Origin: Ruminococcus sp.
GTDB lineage: Bacteria > Bacillota > Clostridia > Oscillospirales > Ruminococcaceae
NCBI GenBank assembly: GCA_017626015.1
Contig: JAGAJO010000010.1
Location: forward strand, 43,075-107,074
Reading direction: 5' to 3'
Length of the DNA stretch: 64,000 nt
Shown here: positions 55,801-63,998 of the stretch, piece after piece
How positions within the stretch are numbered: the first letter of the stretch is position 1
Layout: the number at the start of each line of letters is the position of its first letter
Position numbers and translations under genes: made by a program
Notes under the pieces: model-generated
What the model was told of the DNA's origin: nothing
Databases searched by the model: none
The model's input: the letters and a program-made list of their open reading frames with translations, nothing else

Positions 55801-56203
55801 CGACCCCGCAACAGCTGAGTTTGACGGCTCAAGGATCAAGCCGGGCGTATCAGTAATATGCAACGGTACAACACTATACAGCGGAAATTATTCTGTTACT
55901 TACAGTAACAATCTAAGCGTGGGAACAGCAACTGTTAAGATCACAGGAAAGAAAAATCTTAAAGGAACTGTTACAAAGACTTTCAAGATCACCCAGAGGG
56001 ATATCAAGAACTGCGAAGTGGTATTAAGTAAAAATGCAGCAGACGCTGGTAAGCCGACAGTAACTGTAAAGGCTAACGGTAATGAGATCTACAAGGGTAA
56101 TTACACGGTTAAGTACACTTCAGCGGGAAGCGGAAAGGTGACTGTAACAATTACCGGTAAAAACAACCTTAAGGGTGTAAATACCTACACTTATTCATAT
56201 TAA
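52844..56203 (+). CDS. secreted modular GH5 mannanase-like protein
   Basis: 1119 residues. Signal peptide about 1-34. GH5 catalytic domain about 40-445, of the GH5_7 mannanase look, with acid/base Glu242 (ELANEPRC) and nucleophile Glu370 (LEEFGLKD). Two X2-type modules follow (about 462-560 and 562-655), then a CBM11/CIA30-like carbohydrate-binding module (about 665-815; LDDFDSYGSSDD), then four Ig-like repeats of about 75 residues from 826 (repeat sign: Y-G...KP-VTVK-G...YSVTYSNN...G-ATVKITGK-N-KG). The fourth repeat lacks part of its start. No dockerin, SLH or sortase signal. AGGAGG precedes the ATG. It is bracketed by two recombinases. Confidence 0.9.
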   Translation: MKKVLSKSAAMASAAAVMLTLMPYCEFGSMSAKAAGSVPEGFVYTEGTKFMCDDAPYYYGGTNCYYLTYKSQYSVDSVMKDCKDMGLNVIRIWGNLDAGTRVTEASGGKSATFVNSVDGPGEKDGVYFQYFDSELNRPVINEGADGLRRLDYVITQAEKNNIKLIITFTNYWEAFGGMDQYIKWCSEAGLGDNLSRDDFYTNETCKQWYKDYVYGLLNHTNYYTGEKLMDSESVFAWELANEPRCEKNDAYCKNNILYNWAKEMSAYVKSIDPYHMVAVGDEGFYNFDRQSEPYKSTVDSDYAFSGNCGVDFDKLISIDTIDFGTPHFYCDSWSLKIDGVGKNGGDDDIDWLKLHAKSAQAANKPVILEEFGLKDRTIRDDKYQEWMDLIIDNEEYEFQGFNYWMIASWVDDNKQAAFGDGKYFYTDYDQYTVYGPAEIEAVEGTPNARQILIDATAKMNKRNITNYFSPASIDYDLAKSGDVKIKLNTQKGSLNSITLDGKALKNGTDYTYTDMGQNGDVSVAEITVKASVLNSLELCNHKLKAVMSAGASPECIIAVDDSRIIPATVEMSTTEVDKNQKYPTDLSASVEMNGNSLNGISINGNALTENSDYVISGNTVTFTPSFVKSLPDETAVLNFDFTPCKDVEVVLTIKDTTGEDVLDDFDSYGSSDDVWGAYSRNDGGNEVSLDVVDKNGSKALYYGYNIDNPSYCGIMKNIGVRNFSAFKGISLWIQGDGSGNEITIQLRDANGNYWESYVKLDSTTGKTVQLPFSEFKEPSWQSSGSKMDTSKLNEFAIYAGGNSSVKSGVVYMDDICAYKDTPVSDNSIDSCSITLAQSDYTYDGTAKKPALTVKDGSNVLKNGVDYTVSYKNNTNAGKATVTVSGIGSYKGSVSKNFTISAASLDDCTITLGASTNYFRGTRVKPVVTVKMNGKTVDASNFSLSYTDNLFVGTGKVTITGKNNFTGKTVKTFEIIQRSINNCNIVLDPATAEFDGSRIKPGVSVICNGTTLYSGNYSVTYSNNLSVGTATVKITGKKNLKGTVTKTFKITQRDIKNCEVVLSKNAADAGKPTVTVKANGNEIYKGNYTVKYTSAGSGKVTVTITGKNNLKGVNTYTYSY

Positions 56204-56215
56204 TTTAACTCATTT

Positions 56216-56291
56216 AATTGCCGGGACATACTGATATGTTCCGGCAATTGCTTTGCAGATAAATAAGTAAAAACATTTACTTATTTTTTTT
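56216..56291 (+). terminator. double hairpin after the mannanase
   Basis: A 15-bp stem (56216-56230 with 56235-56249, one G-U pair) is followed by an 8-bp stem (56264-56271 with 56276-56283) and a run of T. The second hairpin overlaps the stop codon of recombinase 2 on the other strand. Confidence 0.75.
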
Positions 56292-57248
56292 TATTTTTGA
56301 AAGGGGATTAGCGTCAGCGGCTTCTTTCAGCTGTTCATCAGCCAGATGCGTATAAATTTCGGTGGTAGCAATGCTTTCATGTCCTAAAATATCCTTAAGC
56401 ACCAACGTATCCACATTTCCGTGCTGATACATAAGAGTTGCGGCTGTATGACGCAGCTTATGTGTTGTTATTCCAAGCTCGGAAAGTCCCGCACGTTCAA
56501 GCATTTCCTCGACAATTTGCTGAACACGCCGTTTAGATATCCTTTTTTTATTTGCGGACAGAAATATTGCTTCTTCATCGGTATCCGGTCTCACTGATAT
56601 ATAATTATCCAACGCAGAAATACACGCAGGATTAAGTGAAACGATCCGTTCCTTACTGCCTTTACCGAAAAGCTTAAGTGTTTGATTTTCCTTACTATAA
56701 TCAGAAAGATTAAGTGCAACCAGCTCTGAAAGTCTCATTCCGCAGTTGAGGAAAAGGGTTATTATACAATAATCCCTTTGAGTATGGTTGGATTCTATAT
56801 TTTGCAAAAGCTGTAGACTTTGGTTCAATGTAAGGTATTTGGGCAGGGTCTGACGTGGTTTAGGCGTTTCAAGTTCATCGATTGGATCAGAATTTATAAG
56901 CTTTGCTTTACTGTAAAGATAATTGTAGAACTGCCTGAGCGCCGAGGTTTTTCTTGCTCTGGTTTTAGCGGAGTTACTCCGCACGTCTTTCAGATATTTT
57001 AAATAAGTATATGCGTCATTCAAGGTAAAGCTTTCAATCCATTCGATTGGCGTTTCTGAAATTTTTATACAATTCCATTCCTGGTCTGATCCAGCAGATC
57101 CATGTTTTATATTCAGGTACCTTAAAAAGGTTCTTATATCTATGTAATAAGCTTCTTCTGTTCTGTCAGCACGATCTTTAACGATTTTCAGATGTGTAAG
57201 AAAATCTTCAAGATAATATGGACAGTCGTCATGATATTCCTGTTTCAT
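56277..57248 (-). CDS. tyrosine recombinase 2 (XerC/D-like)
   Basis: 323-residue site-specific recombinase. N-terminal core-binding domain with DDCPYYLEDFL and a catalytic domain with Arg in GMRLSELV, Lys in GKGSKER, HKLRH, LGHES and the nucleophile Tyr in TEIYTH, so all catalytic residues are kept. ATG 57248 follows GGAGG by eight bases. It is clearly a paralogue of recombinase 1 (shared runs such as RDYCIITLFLNCGMRLSEL), in the same orientation, with the mannanase between. Whether it is a chromosomal XerC/D or a dedicated invertase is open. Confidence 0.92.
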   Translation of the reverse strand: MKQEYHDDCPYYLEDFLTHLKIVKDRADRTEEAYYIDIRTFLRYLNIKHGSAGSDQEWNCIKISETPIEWIESFTLNDAYTYLKYLKDVRSNSAKTRARKTSALRQFYNYLYSKAKLINSDPIDELETPKPRQTLPKYLTLNQSLQLLQNIESNHTQRDYCIITLFLNCGMRLSELVALNLSDYSKENQTLKLFGKGSKERIVSLNPACISALDNYISVRPDTDEEAIFLSANKKRISKRRVQQIVEEMLERAGLSELGITTHKLRHTAATLMYQHGNVDTLVLKDILGHESIATTEIYTHLADEQLKEAADANPLSKIKKNK

Positions 57249-57317
57249 GTTCATAGCCTCCATATCAATATAAAGTTGCACTAAATTATGATTTAATGCG
57301 GTTTTATTCTTTCTTTC

Positions 57318-57346
57318 ATTTTACCACTTCTCTGAGATTTTGTCAA
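57318..57346 (-). promoter_or_regulatory. promoter for recombinase 2
   Basis: On the minus strand: TTGACA (57341-57346), 17-base spacer, TAAAAT (57318-57323) with TG extension. Confidence 0.75.
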
Positions 57347-57369
57347 GAGAAATTATAACAGCTATAGCT

Positions 57370-57402
57370 AAAGAGCGCCGATTTTATATCTCAGCGCTCT
57401 TT
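57370..57402 (-). terminator. terminator after the U32 gene
   Basis: AAAGAGCGC (57370-57378) pairs with 57394-57402 across a 15-base loop, right after the U32 stop codon on the minus strand. Confidence 0.65.
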
Positions 57403-57405
57403 GAA

Positions 57406-58626
57406 CTATCTTTTTATTCTTATAATTGAATTATGCGGAAAATTTTCTTCAGATACGATCGAAAATTTCATAGCGGCATGATTAGCTGTTTCTATTTCAT
57501 TATCAGACTCATCATACATTTTCTGGACGGTTAGCGCAGCAGGCGCTTTATTTTCAGGAGTTAAAATCTCCACTTCGTCACCCACATTGAATTTATTGCG
57601 CTGTACGGCATAGATCCTTCCTCCGGCGCATCTGTCAACTATTGCAACGACATCGTATTCTCTTATATATCCGCCGGTCTCGTAATACTGACTTTCTTTT
57701 GGATGGCCAAAGAAAAATCCTGTGCAATACGCTCTGTGACTTACCTTGAAAACCTCGTCCTTAAGCCACTGAGGCAGTGTGAAATTTTTAGGATTTTCCT
57801 TATAAATATCCATTGCTTTTCTGTATGCATTGGTGATAACGGAAACATAATATGAAGATTTTGCCCGTCCCTCTATTTTGAAGCTGTCAACTCCGGCCTC
57901 GGCAAGCTTGTCAAGGTGATTTATCATGCACATATCCTTAGCGTTTAAAATGTATGTCCCGTTTTCATCTTCAAATACCGGATAAAATTCTCCGTCCCTT
58001 TTTTCTTCCATTAAATGATATCCCCAGCGGCAGGGCTGAGCGCATTCTCCCCTGTTGGCGTCTCTGTTCACCAGATATTGCGATAAAAGGCATCTTCCCG
58101 AAAAGCTTACACACATCGCACCGTGTACAAAGCATTCTATTTCAAGTTCCTTGGGAGTTTTAGCACGTATTTCGGATATTTCCTCCAGAGAAAGCTCTCT
58201 TGCCAGCACTACCCTTTTGGCACCCATATTGTAAAATTCGTTCGCAGTTACAAAATTCACAATACCGGCTTGTGTAGAAATATGTATTTCCATATCAGGA
58301 GCATATTTCTTTATAAGAGACAGAACGCCGATATCGTTTGCGATCAATGCATCTACCTTTGCCGAAACAGCATCCTGCAAAAATTCCTCAAAATGGATAA
58401 TTTCATTGTTCCTTGGCAGCGTATTGCAGGTCAGGTATACTTTTTTACCTCTTTGGTGAGACATTTCACACGCTTTCTTCAACAATTCTGCATCAAAATT
58501 AGCAGATGCCGCTCTCATTCCGAAAGCTGTTCCTCCCAGGTAAACTGCGTCTGCACCGTAATCAAGAGCTGCGTTTAAACATTCCATATCGCCCGCAGGT
58601 GAAAGTATTTCCAAAATATCAGACAT
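57406..58626 (-). CDS. peptidase U32 family protein
   Basis: A 406-residue U32 protein. LEILSPAGDMECLNAALDYGADAVYLGG is the usual start, and the family signature is ECFVHGAMCVSFSGRCLLS. The cysteines of GRC and GECAQPCRW probably hold an Fe-S cluster. Members of this branch are now linked to tRNA wobble uridine hydroxylation (TrhP/YegQ type) rather than to proteolysis, though this is by analogy. It lies downstream of mltG behind a terminator. Confidence 0.9.
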   Translation of the reverse strand: MSDILEILSPAGDMECLNAALDYGADAVYLGGTAFGMRAASANFDAELLKKACEMSHQRGKKVYLTCNTLPRNNEIIHFEEFLQDAVSAKVDALIANDIGVLSLIKKYAPDMEIHISTQAGIVNFVTANEFYNMGAKRVVLARELSLEEISEIRAKTPKELEIECFVHGAMCVSFSGRCLLSQYLVNRDANRGECAQPCRWGYHLMEEKRDGEFYPVFEDENGTYILNAKDMCMINHLDKLAEAGVDSFKIEGRAKSSYYVSVITNAYRKAMDIYKENPKNFTLPQWLKDEVFKVSHRAYCTGFFFGHPKESQYYETGGYIREYDVVAIVDRCAGGRIYAVQRNKFNVGDEVEILTPENKAPAALTVQKMYDESDNEIETANHAAMKFSIVSEENFPHNSIIRIKR

Positions 58627-58674
58627 TTGATCTTACATTCCTTTATGTTAAATATTATAAAAAACATATGAAAA

Positions 58675-58716
58675 CCTGTCTTTGCTTTTTAAGATCATTG
58701 ATCCGACAAAGACAGG
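58675..58716 (-). terminator. terminator after mltG
   Basis: CCTGTCTTTG (58675-58684) pairs with 58707-58716, with an inner GATC/GATC pairing. T-rich sequence follows on the minus strand. Confidence 0.78.
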
Positions 58717-58729
58717 CTTGGATATATCC

Positions 58730-60220
58730 TTATTCCTTTTCCTCCTCGGCAAGACCTGCCTTGACAAGATTATTTTCATGCTCCTTCAGCGTCTTTGCGT
58801 AGAAGGATTCACCTGTTTCAAGGTTATTGCAGAAGAAGTAATAATCTGTATCTTCGGGATAAAGTACAGCCATTATAGCATCAAGTCCCGGATTGCATAT
58901 AGGTCCGGCAGGCAGTCCTTTGCACTGATATGTGTCGTAATAATCTGTATAGTGGTCTATTGTGGACTGATTTTCTGTCTGTTTTGAAATAACATTTTTA
59001 ATATATTTGTCCGTTGTATCCGATTCAAGCCTTGGATATGTATCCGGATCGTTAAGTCTGTTAAGGAAAACAGACGCAACTGTAGGCATTTCATCAACAC
59101 TGTTTGCCTCCAGCTGTACGATCGAGGCAAGTGTCATAACCTGATTGAGATCAAGTCCGAGCTTGTCCATACGGGTATACATTTTTTCCGTAAGCTGTTT
59201 TTCAAAATGCTCTCTGACTATCTTTGTGATGTTATATGCAGTATCGCCAACATAGAATTCGTATGTATCCGGGAAGAAATATCCTTCTCTTGCATAGAAT
59301 GCGTTTTCAGTATCGGTCAGATCGCTCTCAAAGGAATAATTCTGATTTTTGTTGAATTCAAACAGGAAATCGGAAGCTGTACATACTCCGTTTTCCTCAA
59401 GCTTTGCAGCTATGTCAACAAGCGTTTCTCCTTCCGTAAAGGTTATTTTTACCGATTCGTAGGATTCTCTCATGACCTTAAGAGCCTCGATAACATCCGC
59501 ATAACCCATTGATGGCTGGAGAGTTATGTCTCCGGGATAAATAACATCGGGCTTGTGGATCTTAAGAGCTATAAGGAAAAGCTTTTTGTTTTTGATTATT
59601 CCGTTTTCAACCAGAAGGTCCGCAATTTTATCGTTTGAAGATCCTTCGGGAATATTAAATGAGATATCGTTATCGCTTTTGCCGATACCGTAATATTCCA
59701 TTCCTATTGAAATACCCTCAACAGCGATCAGCATTGATACGGTAAGAATGATCGTTACTATAATAATTCCGCCGAAAATAGAACCGTTAAAACGCACTTT
59801 TTTCTTTTTGGATTTTTTCTTTTTTTTGCCTTTAGTATCCTTGGCTGCGGCTTTACTCTTTTTTTCCTTGCTTTGTGTCGTCTTTTCGGTTTCGTCTGCA
59901 CCTCCGAAATGCAGCTTAAGGCTGTTTTCAGGTTTTTCTTGATTTTTCTCATGCAGATGAGTATCTCCTGGCGTATTGTCTATATGTAAGTCCTTATCAT
60001 CACTCACCCGCTCTTTTTCCATAACTGCGGAAGAAGATTTTGCATTCTCAACGTCGCTTTTCTGAGGAACGTCATCTTCTTTTAATTCTGAATTATTATT
60101 TGCAGCGACCGATTCTTTCTTAAAAGAAATGTCCAGATCGTCCAGATTAAGGTCTGAGGACTTTCCCTTTTTGCCGCTGTATTCACTTAGGATTTCGTCA
60201 AGGTTTAGATCCTTACCCAT
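58730..60220 (-). CDS. mltG: endolytic peptidoglycan transglycosylase MltG
   Basis: Cuts nascent glycan strands and so sets their length. A long cytoplasmic N-terminal region (about residues 1-140, acidic then strongly Lys-rich) precedes one membrane helix (about 147-170) and the YceG domain. ASIVQLEANSVDEMPTVASVF contains the catalytic Glu, and GLPAGPICNPGLDAI is the usual end motif. ATG 60220 is chosen over ATG 60232, which abuts its ribosome site and overlaps the fthC stop. The N-terminal extension is longer than in Gram-negative MltG. Confidence 0.92.
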   Translation of the reverse strand: MGKDLNLDEILSEYSGKKGKSSDLNLDDLDISFKKESVAANNNSELKEDDVPQKSDVENAKSSSAVMEKERVSDDKDLHIDNTPGDTHLHEKNQEKPENSLKLHFGGADETEKTTQSKEKKSKAAAKDTKGKKKKKSKKKKVRFNGSIFGGIIIVTIILTVSMLIAVEGISIGMEYYGIGKSDNDISFNIPEGSSNDKIADLLVENGIIKNKKLFLIALKIHKPDVIYPGDITLQPSMGYADVIEALKVMRESYESVKITFTEGETLVDIAAKLEENGVCTASDFLFEFNKNQNYSFESDLTDTENAFYAREGYFFPDTYEFYVGDTAYNITKIVREHFEKQLTEKMYTRMDKLGLDLNQVMTLASIVQLEANSVDEMPTVASVFLNRLNDPDTYPRLESDTTDKYIKNVISKQTENQSTIDHYTDYYDTYQCKGLPAGPICNPGLDAIMAVLYPEDTDYYFFCNNLETGESFYAKTLKEHENNLVKAGLAEEEKE

Positions 60221-60228
60221 TAATTCTA

Positions 60229-60801
60229 TCATCCTTTCTTTTGATTGAATCTTACAGTTCTTTTTTCGGTAATAAGCATATCTGCTTTTATGTCATATAT
60301 TTCATGCGGTAAAGCCGGAACCGTGCAGCAATCATAGCATAAAACTGCTTTTACTCCGGAAAATCCGGTCAAAAATCTGTCATAGAAGCCTTTTCCGAAG
60401 CCCAGTCTATAGCCCTCGCTGTCGCAGGATAATGCAGGTATCACGCACATTGCATTTTTAAATTTCTCAGATCTTTCACAGCTGTTCTTAGGTTCCAGTA
60501 TGTCGTATTCTCCACGTTCAAGGCTGTCAAAGCCTGATATTCTGTAAAAATGCATGATATTTGTTCCCCTTACGCATTTAGGACAGAAAACTCTTTTTTC
60601 TCCAAGTGCCTTACCGATTATCTTTAACGTATCTGCCTCTATACATCCGGAAACATATATAAGCAGATCACTGCAGCATTTATATTCCTCAGATGCTGTA
60701 AGATTTATATATATCCCGTTATCCAGCAATTCCTTTTCATGCGGCTGAAAACCGCTTCTGATTTCCTTGAAATGCTTTCTCAGCTGTTTTTTATCTGTCA
60801 T
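60229..60801 (-). CDS. fthC: 5-formyltetrahydrofolate cyclo-ligase
   Basis: ATP-dependent conversion of 5-formyl-THF to 5,10-methenyl-THF. The family segment GYRLGFGKGFYDRFL is intact, with N-terminal basic helix KKQLRKHFKEIR. ATG 60801 overlaps the stop codon of the DJ-1 gene (ATGA), suggesting coupling; a GTG at 60810 is also in frame. Folate recycling suits its place near thyX, which uses methylene-THF. Confidence 0.9.
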   Translation of the reverse strand: MTDKKQLRKHFKEIRSGFQPHEKELLDNGIYINLTASEEYKCCSDLLIYVSGCIEADTLKIIGKALGEKRVFCPKCVRGTNIMHFYRISGFDSLERGEYDILEPKNSCERSEKFKNAMCVIPALSCDSEGYRLGFGKGFYDRFLTGFSGVKAVLCYDCCTVPALPHEIYDIKADMLITEKRTVRFNQKKG

Positions 60802-61343
60802 TTTCCGCACTGGAGGTTTGCTTCAAGGCTTTCAGCCTTATCTCTTGAGCAAAGCAATTCAACAAGCTTTAAACCGAATTTTATGCTGCACCCAGCACCT
60901 TTTGCGGTAATATATTTCCCGTCGACAGCTACCTGTCTTGTTGAAATAAGCGCACCCTTAAGATCTTTTTCAAAGCCCGGGAAGCATACAGCATATCTGC
61001 CTTCAAGCAAGCCCTTATGACCAAGTATTGAAGGCGCAGCGCAAATTGCGGCAATATACCGGTTATTATCTGCACAGTAATCAACAGCAGCAAGAACCTC
61101 TGTATTTGACTCAAGATTGATCGTTCCGGGCATTCCGCCGGGAAGTACGATCATATCAAGACTATCGTCAAGCACGATATTATCCACGGTTATATCCGCC
61201 GTGACAGGAATTTTATGAGAGCCCGTCACAATTTCGGATCCTACTCCCACAGTTTTTACCTCGACCCCTGCACGTCTTAAAATATCCACAGGGGCAAGAG
61301 CTTCCATTTCCTCAAAACCCTCTGCAAGAAATACATATACCAT
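60798..61343 (-). CDS. DJ-1/PfpI family protein
   Basis: A 181-residue flavodoxin-like protein of the DJ-1/YajL branch. The nucleophile-elbow cysteine is in AAICAAPSIL, with VFLAEGFEEMEALAPVDILRRAG at the start and IVLPGGMPG containing the conserved residues. Homologues act in oxidative stress defence or as deglycase/chaperone; the precise role is debated. Overlaps fthC by four bases. Confidence 0.9.
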   Translation of the reverse strand: MVYVFLAEGFEEMEALAPVDILRRAGVEVKTVGVGSEIVTGSHKIPVTADITVDNIVLDDSLDMIVLPGGMPGTINLESNTEVLAAVDYCADNNRYIAAICAAPSILGHKGLLEGRYAVCFPGFEKDLKGALISTRQVAVDGKYITAKGAGCSIKFGLKLVELLCSRDKAESLEANLQCGK

Positions 61344-61362
61344 TTAAAGAACTCCTTTCGGT

Positions 61363-62265
61363 TTATTTAAAAAACACTGTATATTTGTCAAGTAGGAATA
61401 CGGGTCTGTATGACAGCTTTGACTTTCTCAATCCTTCAATTCCCAGATCCTCTTCCCTGTTGATATAAGTAAGCTCTGAGGCGTTTTTTTTTGCAAACTG
61501 GCTGCAAAGCATTGGATATGCGCCTTGAACATCGCTTCTTGCTTTTTCGATGTGTACCACAAACGTGTCGGAATTGAGCCGCTCTCCTATTGTTACTCCT
61601 ACCGTATCTTTACCGCATTTAAGCAATGCGCCTGTGAGTCCCAGGTACTCCATTTCGGTAAGGAACAGATTTATAGCATACTGCTCTATCACCGATGAAT
61701 GATCCGAAGCGCTGACGGAGTTATAGAAATTTGTGGCAAACACAATACATTCCTCGGTATTAGCGGGACATATTGGCTCAAAGGACCAATTGTTTTCCAT
61801 AAAACGCCTTATGTGATTTCTCTTGGCGTGATATTTTTTTCCCGGAAAGTTTATAAGGTCAGAGGAATTATAAATATAGTCCGAATAATCACGGTCAGAT
61901 CCGTAAGTGACCGAGTCTCCGTAATATTCCCTTATCCATTGTAAATTTTCCTCTGTCACCGAAGATACAATGAGTTTTTTTCCTTGATCTTCAAAAAACT
62001 TTTTAAGAGCGGAAAAAAGATATATATATTTTTCTTTCCCGGCTTCATCTGTTTTTACTCCCGCAGGGAATGTGATATAAGGATCGTTACCGTCCCATGA
62101 GCAGCATATATAAAAATCCCTGTACAAGCATATAAGCGTATTGTTTAACCTCTGCCATGCCATATTGTTGGCAAAGGAATACTCGCAGCCTCTGAAATCT
62201 GAAACCGCAAGTCTTTCGTTTACGGCGTCACGGTCACGAAGCTGAATTTTTCTGAATTCAAACAT
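61363..62265 (-). CDS. DUF2156 (phosphatidylglycerol lysyltransferase-like) protein
   Basis: A 300-residue soluble protein with two GNAT-like halves as in the C-terminal domain of MprF. The GKKYHAKRNHIRRF and TYINREEDLGIEGLRKSKLSYRP segments are typical of DUF2156. It has no membrane part, so it is not a full lysyl-phosphatidylglycerol synthase; the substrate is unknown. Confidence 0.87.
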   Translation of the reverse strand: MFEFRKIQLRDRDAVNERLAVSDFRGCEYSFANNMAWQRLNNTLICLYRDFYICCSWDGNDPYITFPAGVKTDEAGKEKYIYLFSALKKFFEDQGKKLIVSSVTEENLQWIREYYGDSVTYGSDRDYSDYIYNSSDLINFPGKKYHAKRNHIRRFMENNWSFEPICPANTEECIVFATNFYNSVSASDHSSVIEQYAINLFLTEMEYLGLTGALLKCGKDTVGVTIGERLNSDTFVVHIEKARSDVQGAYPMLCSQFAKKNASELTYINREEDLGIEGLRKSKLSYRPVFLLDKYTVFFK

Positions 62266-62278
62266 AAATCACACTGCT

Positions 62279-62944
62279 TTACAAATTTTCGATACACCCC
62301 AGCAACTCCCCGAAAATTTCATCGACAGATCTTGGTTTCCCCTTCCTGCTGCATTCTATGATCTTCCAGTTTTGCTTACTTGCAGTAAAAAGCGCCGCTC
62401 TTCTGCACGAATGAAGATATCTTACGTCTGATTCGTGAATGTCTTTTTTTGATTCGTCGCCGCCGTATCTTGCTGTCATAAGCTGTTGGGAGATCTCAAC
62501 CGGCATATCGAGAAAAATAACAAGATCCGGTCTTGGAAGTCCAAGCTTTATATATTCGTAATCCTCAAGCCATTCAAGATACGCTCTCCACTGAGCGTCA
62601 GGAAGCTTGGTCATCTGATAAATGCAGTTTGAGGTAACATACCTTGCCGCAAGTATCATACTTCCCTCTTTATAATCCTTCTCCCAGAATTTTTTGTAGC
62701 TGACATATCTGTCTGCGGCATAAAAGCTGGAAGCCGCATATGCGTTGACATCCTCTGCATTTTCGGAAATTTCTCCCGACAGATACATTTTTACCAGTGT
62801 TGAAGAACGCTCGTTATAATCGGGAAAGCTTATTGGTTTTATTTTGACGCCTTTTTTATTTAAATATTCAGTAAGTCTGACAAACTGTGTGGATTTTCCA
62901 CTGCCGTCAAGACCCTCTATAACGATCAGACGAGACTTATTCAT
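62279..62944 (-). CDS. tmk: thymidylate kinase
   Basis: Phosphorylates dTMP to dTDP. P-loop GLDGSGKST, a DRYVSYK substrate segment and PDLVIFLDMPVEIS are as expected. The LID region lies around RYGGDESKKDIHES. 221 residues. It overlaps the end of thyX by 8 bases, linking synthesis and phosphorylation of dTMP. Confidence 0.93.
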   Translation of the reverse strand: MNKSRLIVIEGLDGSGKSTQFVRLTEYLNKKGVKIKPISFPDYNERSSTLVKMYLSGEISENAEDVNAYAASSFYAADRYVSYKKFWEKDYKEGSMILAARYVTSNCIYQMTKLPDAQWRAYLEWLEDYEYIKLGLPRPDLVIFLDMPVEISQQLMTARYGGDESKKDIHESDVRYLHSCRRAALFTASKQNWKIIECSRKGKPRSVDEIFGELLGCIENL

Positions 62945-63707
62945 TATTCATTTCCTCATAGCGTTTCATTACGTTTTTCATTTTACCGCAGGACATTTTT
63001 CCCTCCGGACATTTTCCGGAAGCAACACAGGAAGGACCTGCGTTTTTAAAAACGTTTGGGGCAGTCTGTTTACAAAGCCTGAGCATTTCATCGGCAACCG
63101 CTCTTATTTCCCACTGCGCACGGTTGCAGCAGCGATGTCTGAAAAAGTTGAACAGACTCCTCACATTCATCGTTACAACTATTTTGGTTTCACACGCATT
63201 GGGCAGCACAAACCTTGCATCTTCATAAGCTTTTTTCTTAGCTTTTTTCAAAGCCTCTGATTTTTCCATGCCCTCGTTCTCCATAGCTGCGGCGTGTTTT
63301 TGCGTAAGAATCTCTGCAATTTTTTCATAACTCTCGGCAATGCTTTTCATCTGCTTGTCAAACTCCGACTTTGCTTCGGGACATTTCGTTATTTCAGGCG
63401 GAGTTACATATTCAAAGCCGTTCTCGTTCACATACCGCTGACTTTTCTGAGAATATGAAGCTATCCTGTGTCTTACCAGCTGATGAGAACACGCTCTTGA
63501 AATACCCTCAATCCCAAAGGTAAAGGAAACGTGTTCCATAGGACTTTCGTGACCGATCGAAGCAAGCATATTTATAAAGCTTTCAGTTTTTTCCTCCGTA
63601 AGCCCGTCCTTTAGCGAACCTATATCGCTGCTTGAATAGCACAGCTTAGCAGCCGTAGCGATAACCTTTTCCGGCTCGGGAGTATGAGAAATAAGAGTTA
63701 CCTTCAT
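62937..63707 (-). CDS. thyX: FAD-dependent thymidylate synthase
   Basis: Makes dTMP from dUMP with methylene-THF, FAD and NADPH. The ThyX motif RHR-x7-S is present as RHRIASYSQKS. The RNRAQWEIR-like end (CCNRAQWEIRAVA) is conserved. 256 residues, with a C-terminal extension holding CVASGKCPEGKMSCG that suggests a metal site outside the core. It heads the operon thyX-tmk-DUF2156-DJ-1-fthC-mltG, with a strong promoter. Confidence 0.94.
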   Translation of the reverse strand: MKVTLISHTPEPEKVIATAAKLCYSSSDIGSLKDGLTEEKTESFINMLASIGHESPMEHVSFTFGIEGISRACSHQLVRHRIASYSQKSQRYVNENGFEYVTPPEITKCPEAKSEFDKQMKSIAESYEKIAEILTQKHAAAMENEGMEKSEALKKAKKKAYEDARFVLPNACETKIVVTMNVRSLFNFFRHRCCNRAQWEIRAVADEMLRLCKQTAPNVFKNAGPSCVASGKCPEGKMSCGKMKNVMKRYEEMNNE

Positions 63708-63755
63708 AAAGTCACAGATCCTTTCTGGAAATAATAATAATTACACTTATAATAT

Positions 63756-63784
63756 ATTATAACATCATTTATGCTTTTAGTCAA
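63756..63784 (-). promoter_or_regulatory. promoter for the thyX operon
   Basis: On the minus strand: TTGACT (63779-63784), 17-base spacer, TATAAT (63756-63761) with TG extension. Confidence 0.8.
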
Positions 63785-63863
63785 CAAATTTTTGCTCATA
63801 TTTAATTATCTCCATTCATATTTTTTTTACAATATGAAATAACAAAAAAATCTTCAAAAATAC

Positions 63864-63892
63864 TTGATTTTTTTGTTACCATATGATATAAT
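63864..63892 (+). promoter_or_regulatory. promoter for tRNA-Ser
   Basis: TTGATT (63864-63869), 17-base spacer, TATAAT (63887-63892) with TG extension, 16 bases before the mature tRNA. Confidence 0.8.
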
Positions 63893-63908
63893 GTTTTTAT
63901 TGTGTAAT

Positions 63909-63998
63909 GGAGAGTTGTCCGAGTGGTCGAAGGTGCAGCACTCGAAATGCTGTGTGGGGTAAAACTCACCCAGGGTTCGAATCCCTGACTCTCCGCCA
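63909..63998 (+). tRNA. tRNA-Ser (anticodon CGA)
   Basis: Acceptor stem GGAGAGT (63909-63915) pairs with ACTCTCC (63988-63994), followed by G and an encoded CCA. The anticodon loop CTCGAAA gives CGA, reading UCG. A long variable arm (TGTGGGGTAAAACTCACCCA) shows class II, and GGTTCGAATCC is the T arm. It may be the first of a cluster, since the window ends two bases later. Confidence 0.96.

Noticed and set aside
51499-57281. Prophage or integrative conjugative element
   Set aside because: No phage structural, relaxase, replication or excisionase genes lie here; only the two recombinases and the glycanase.
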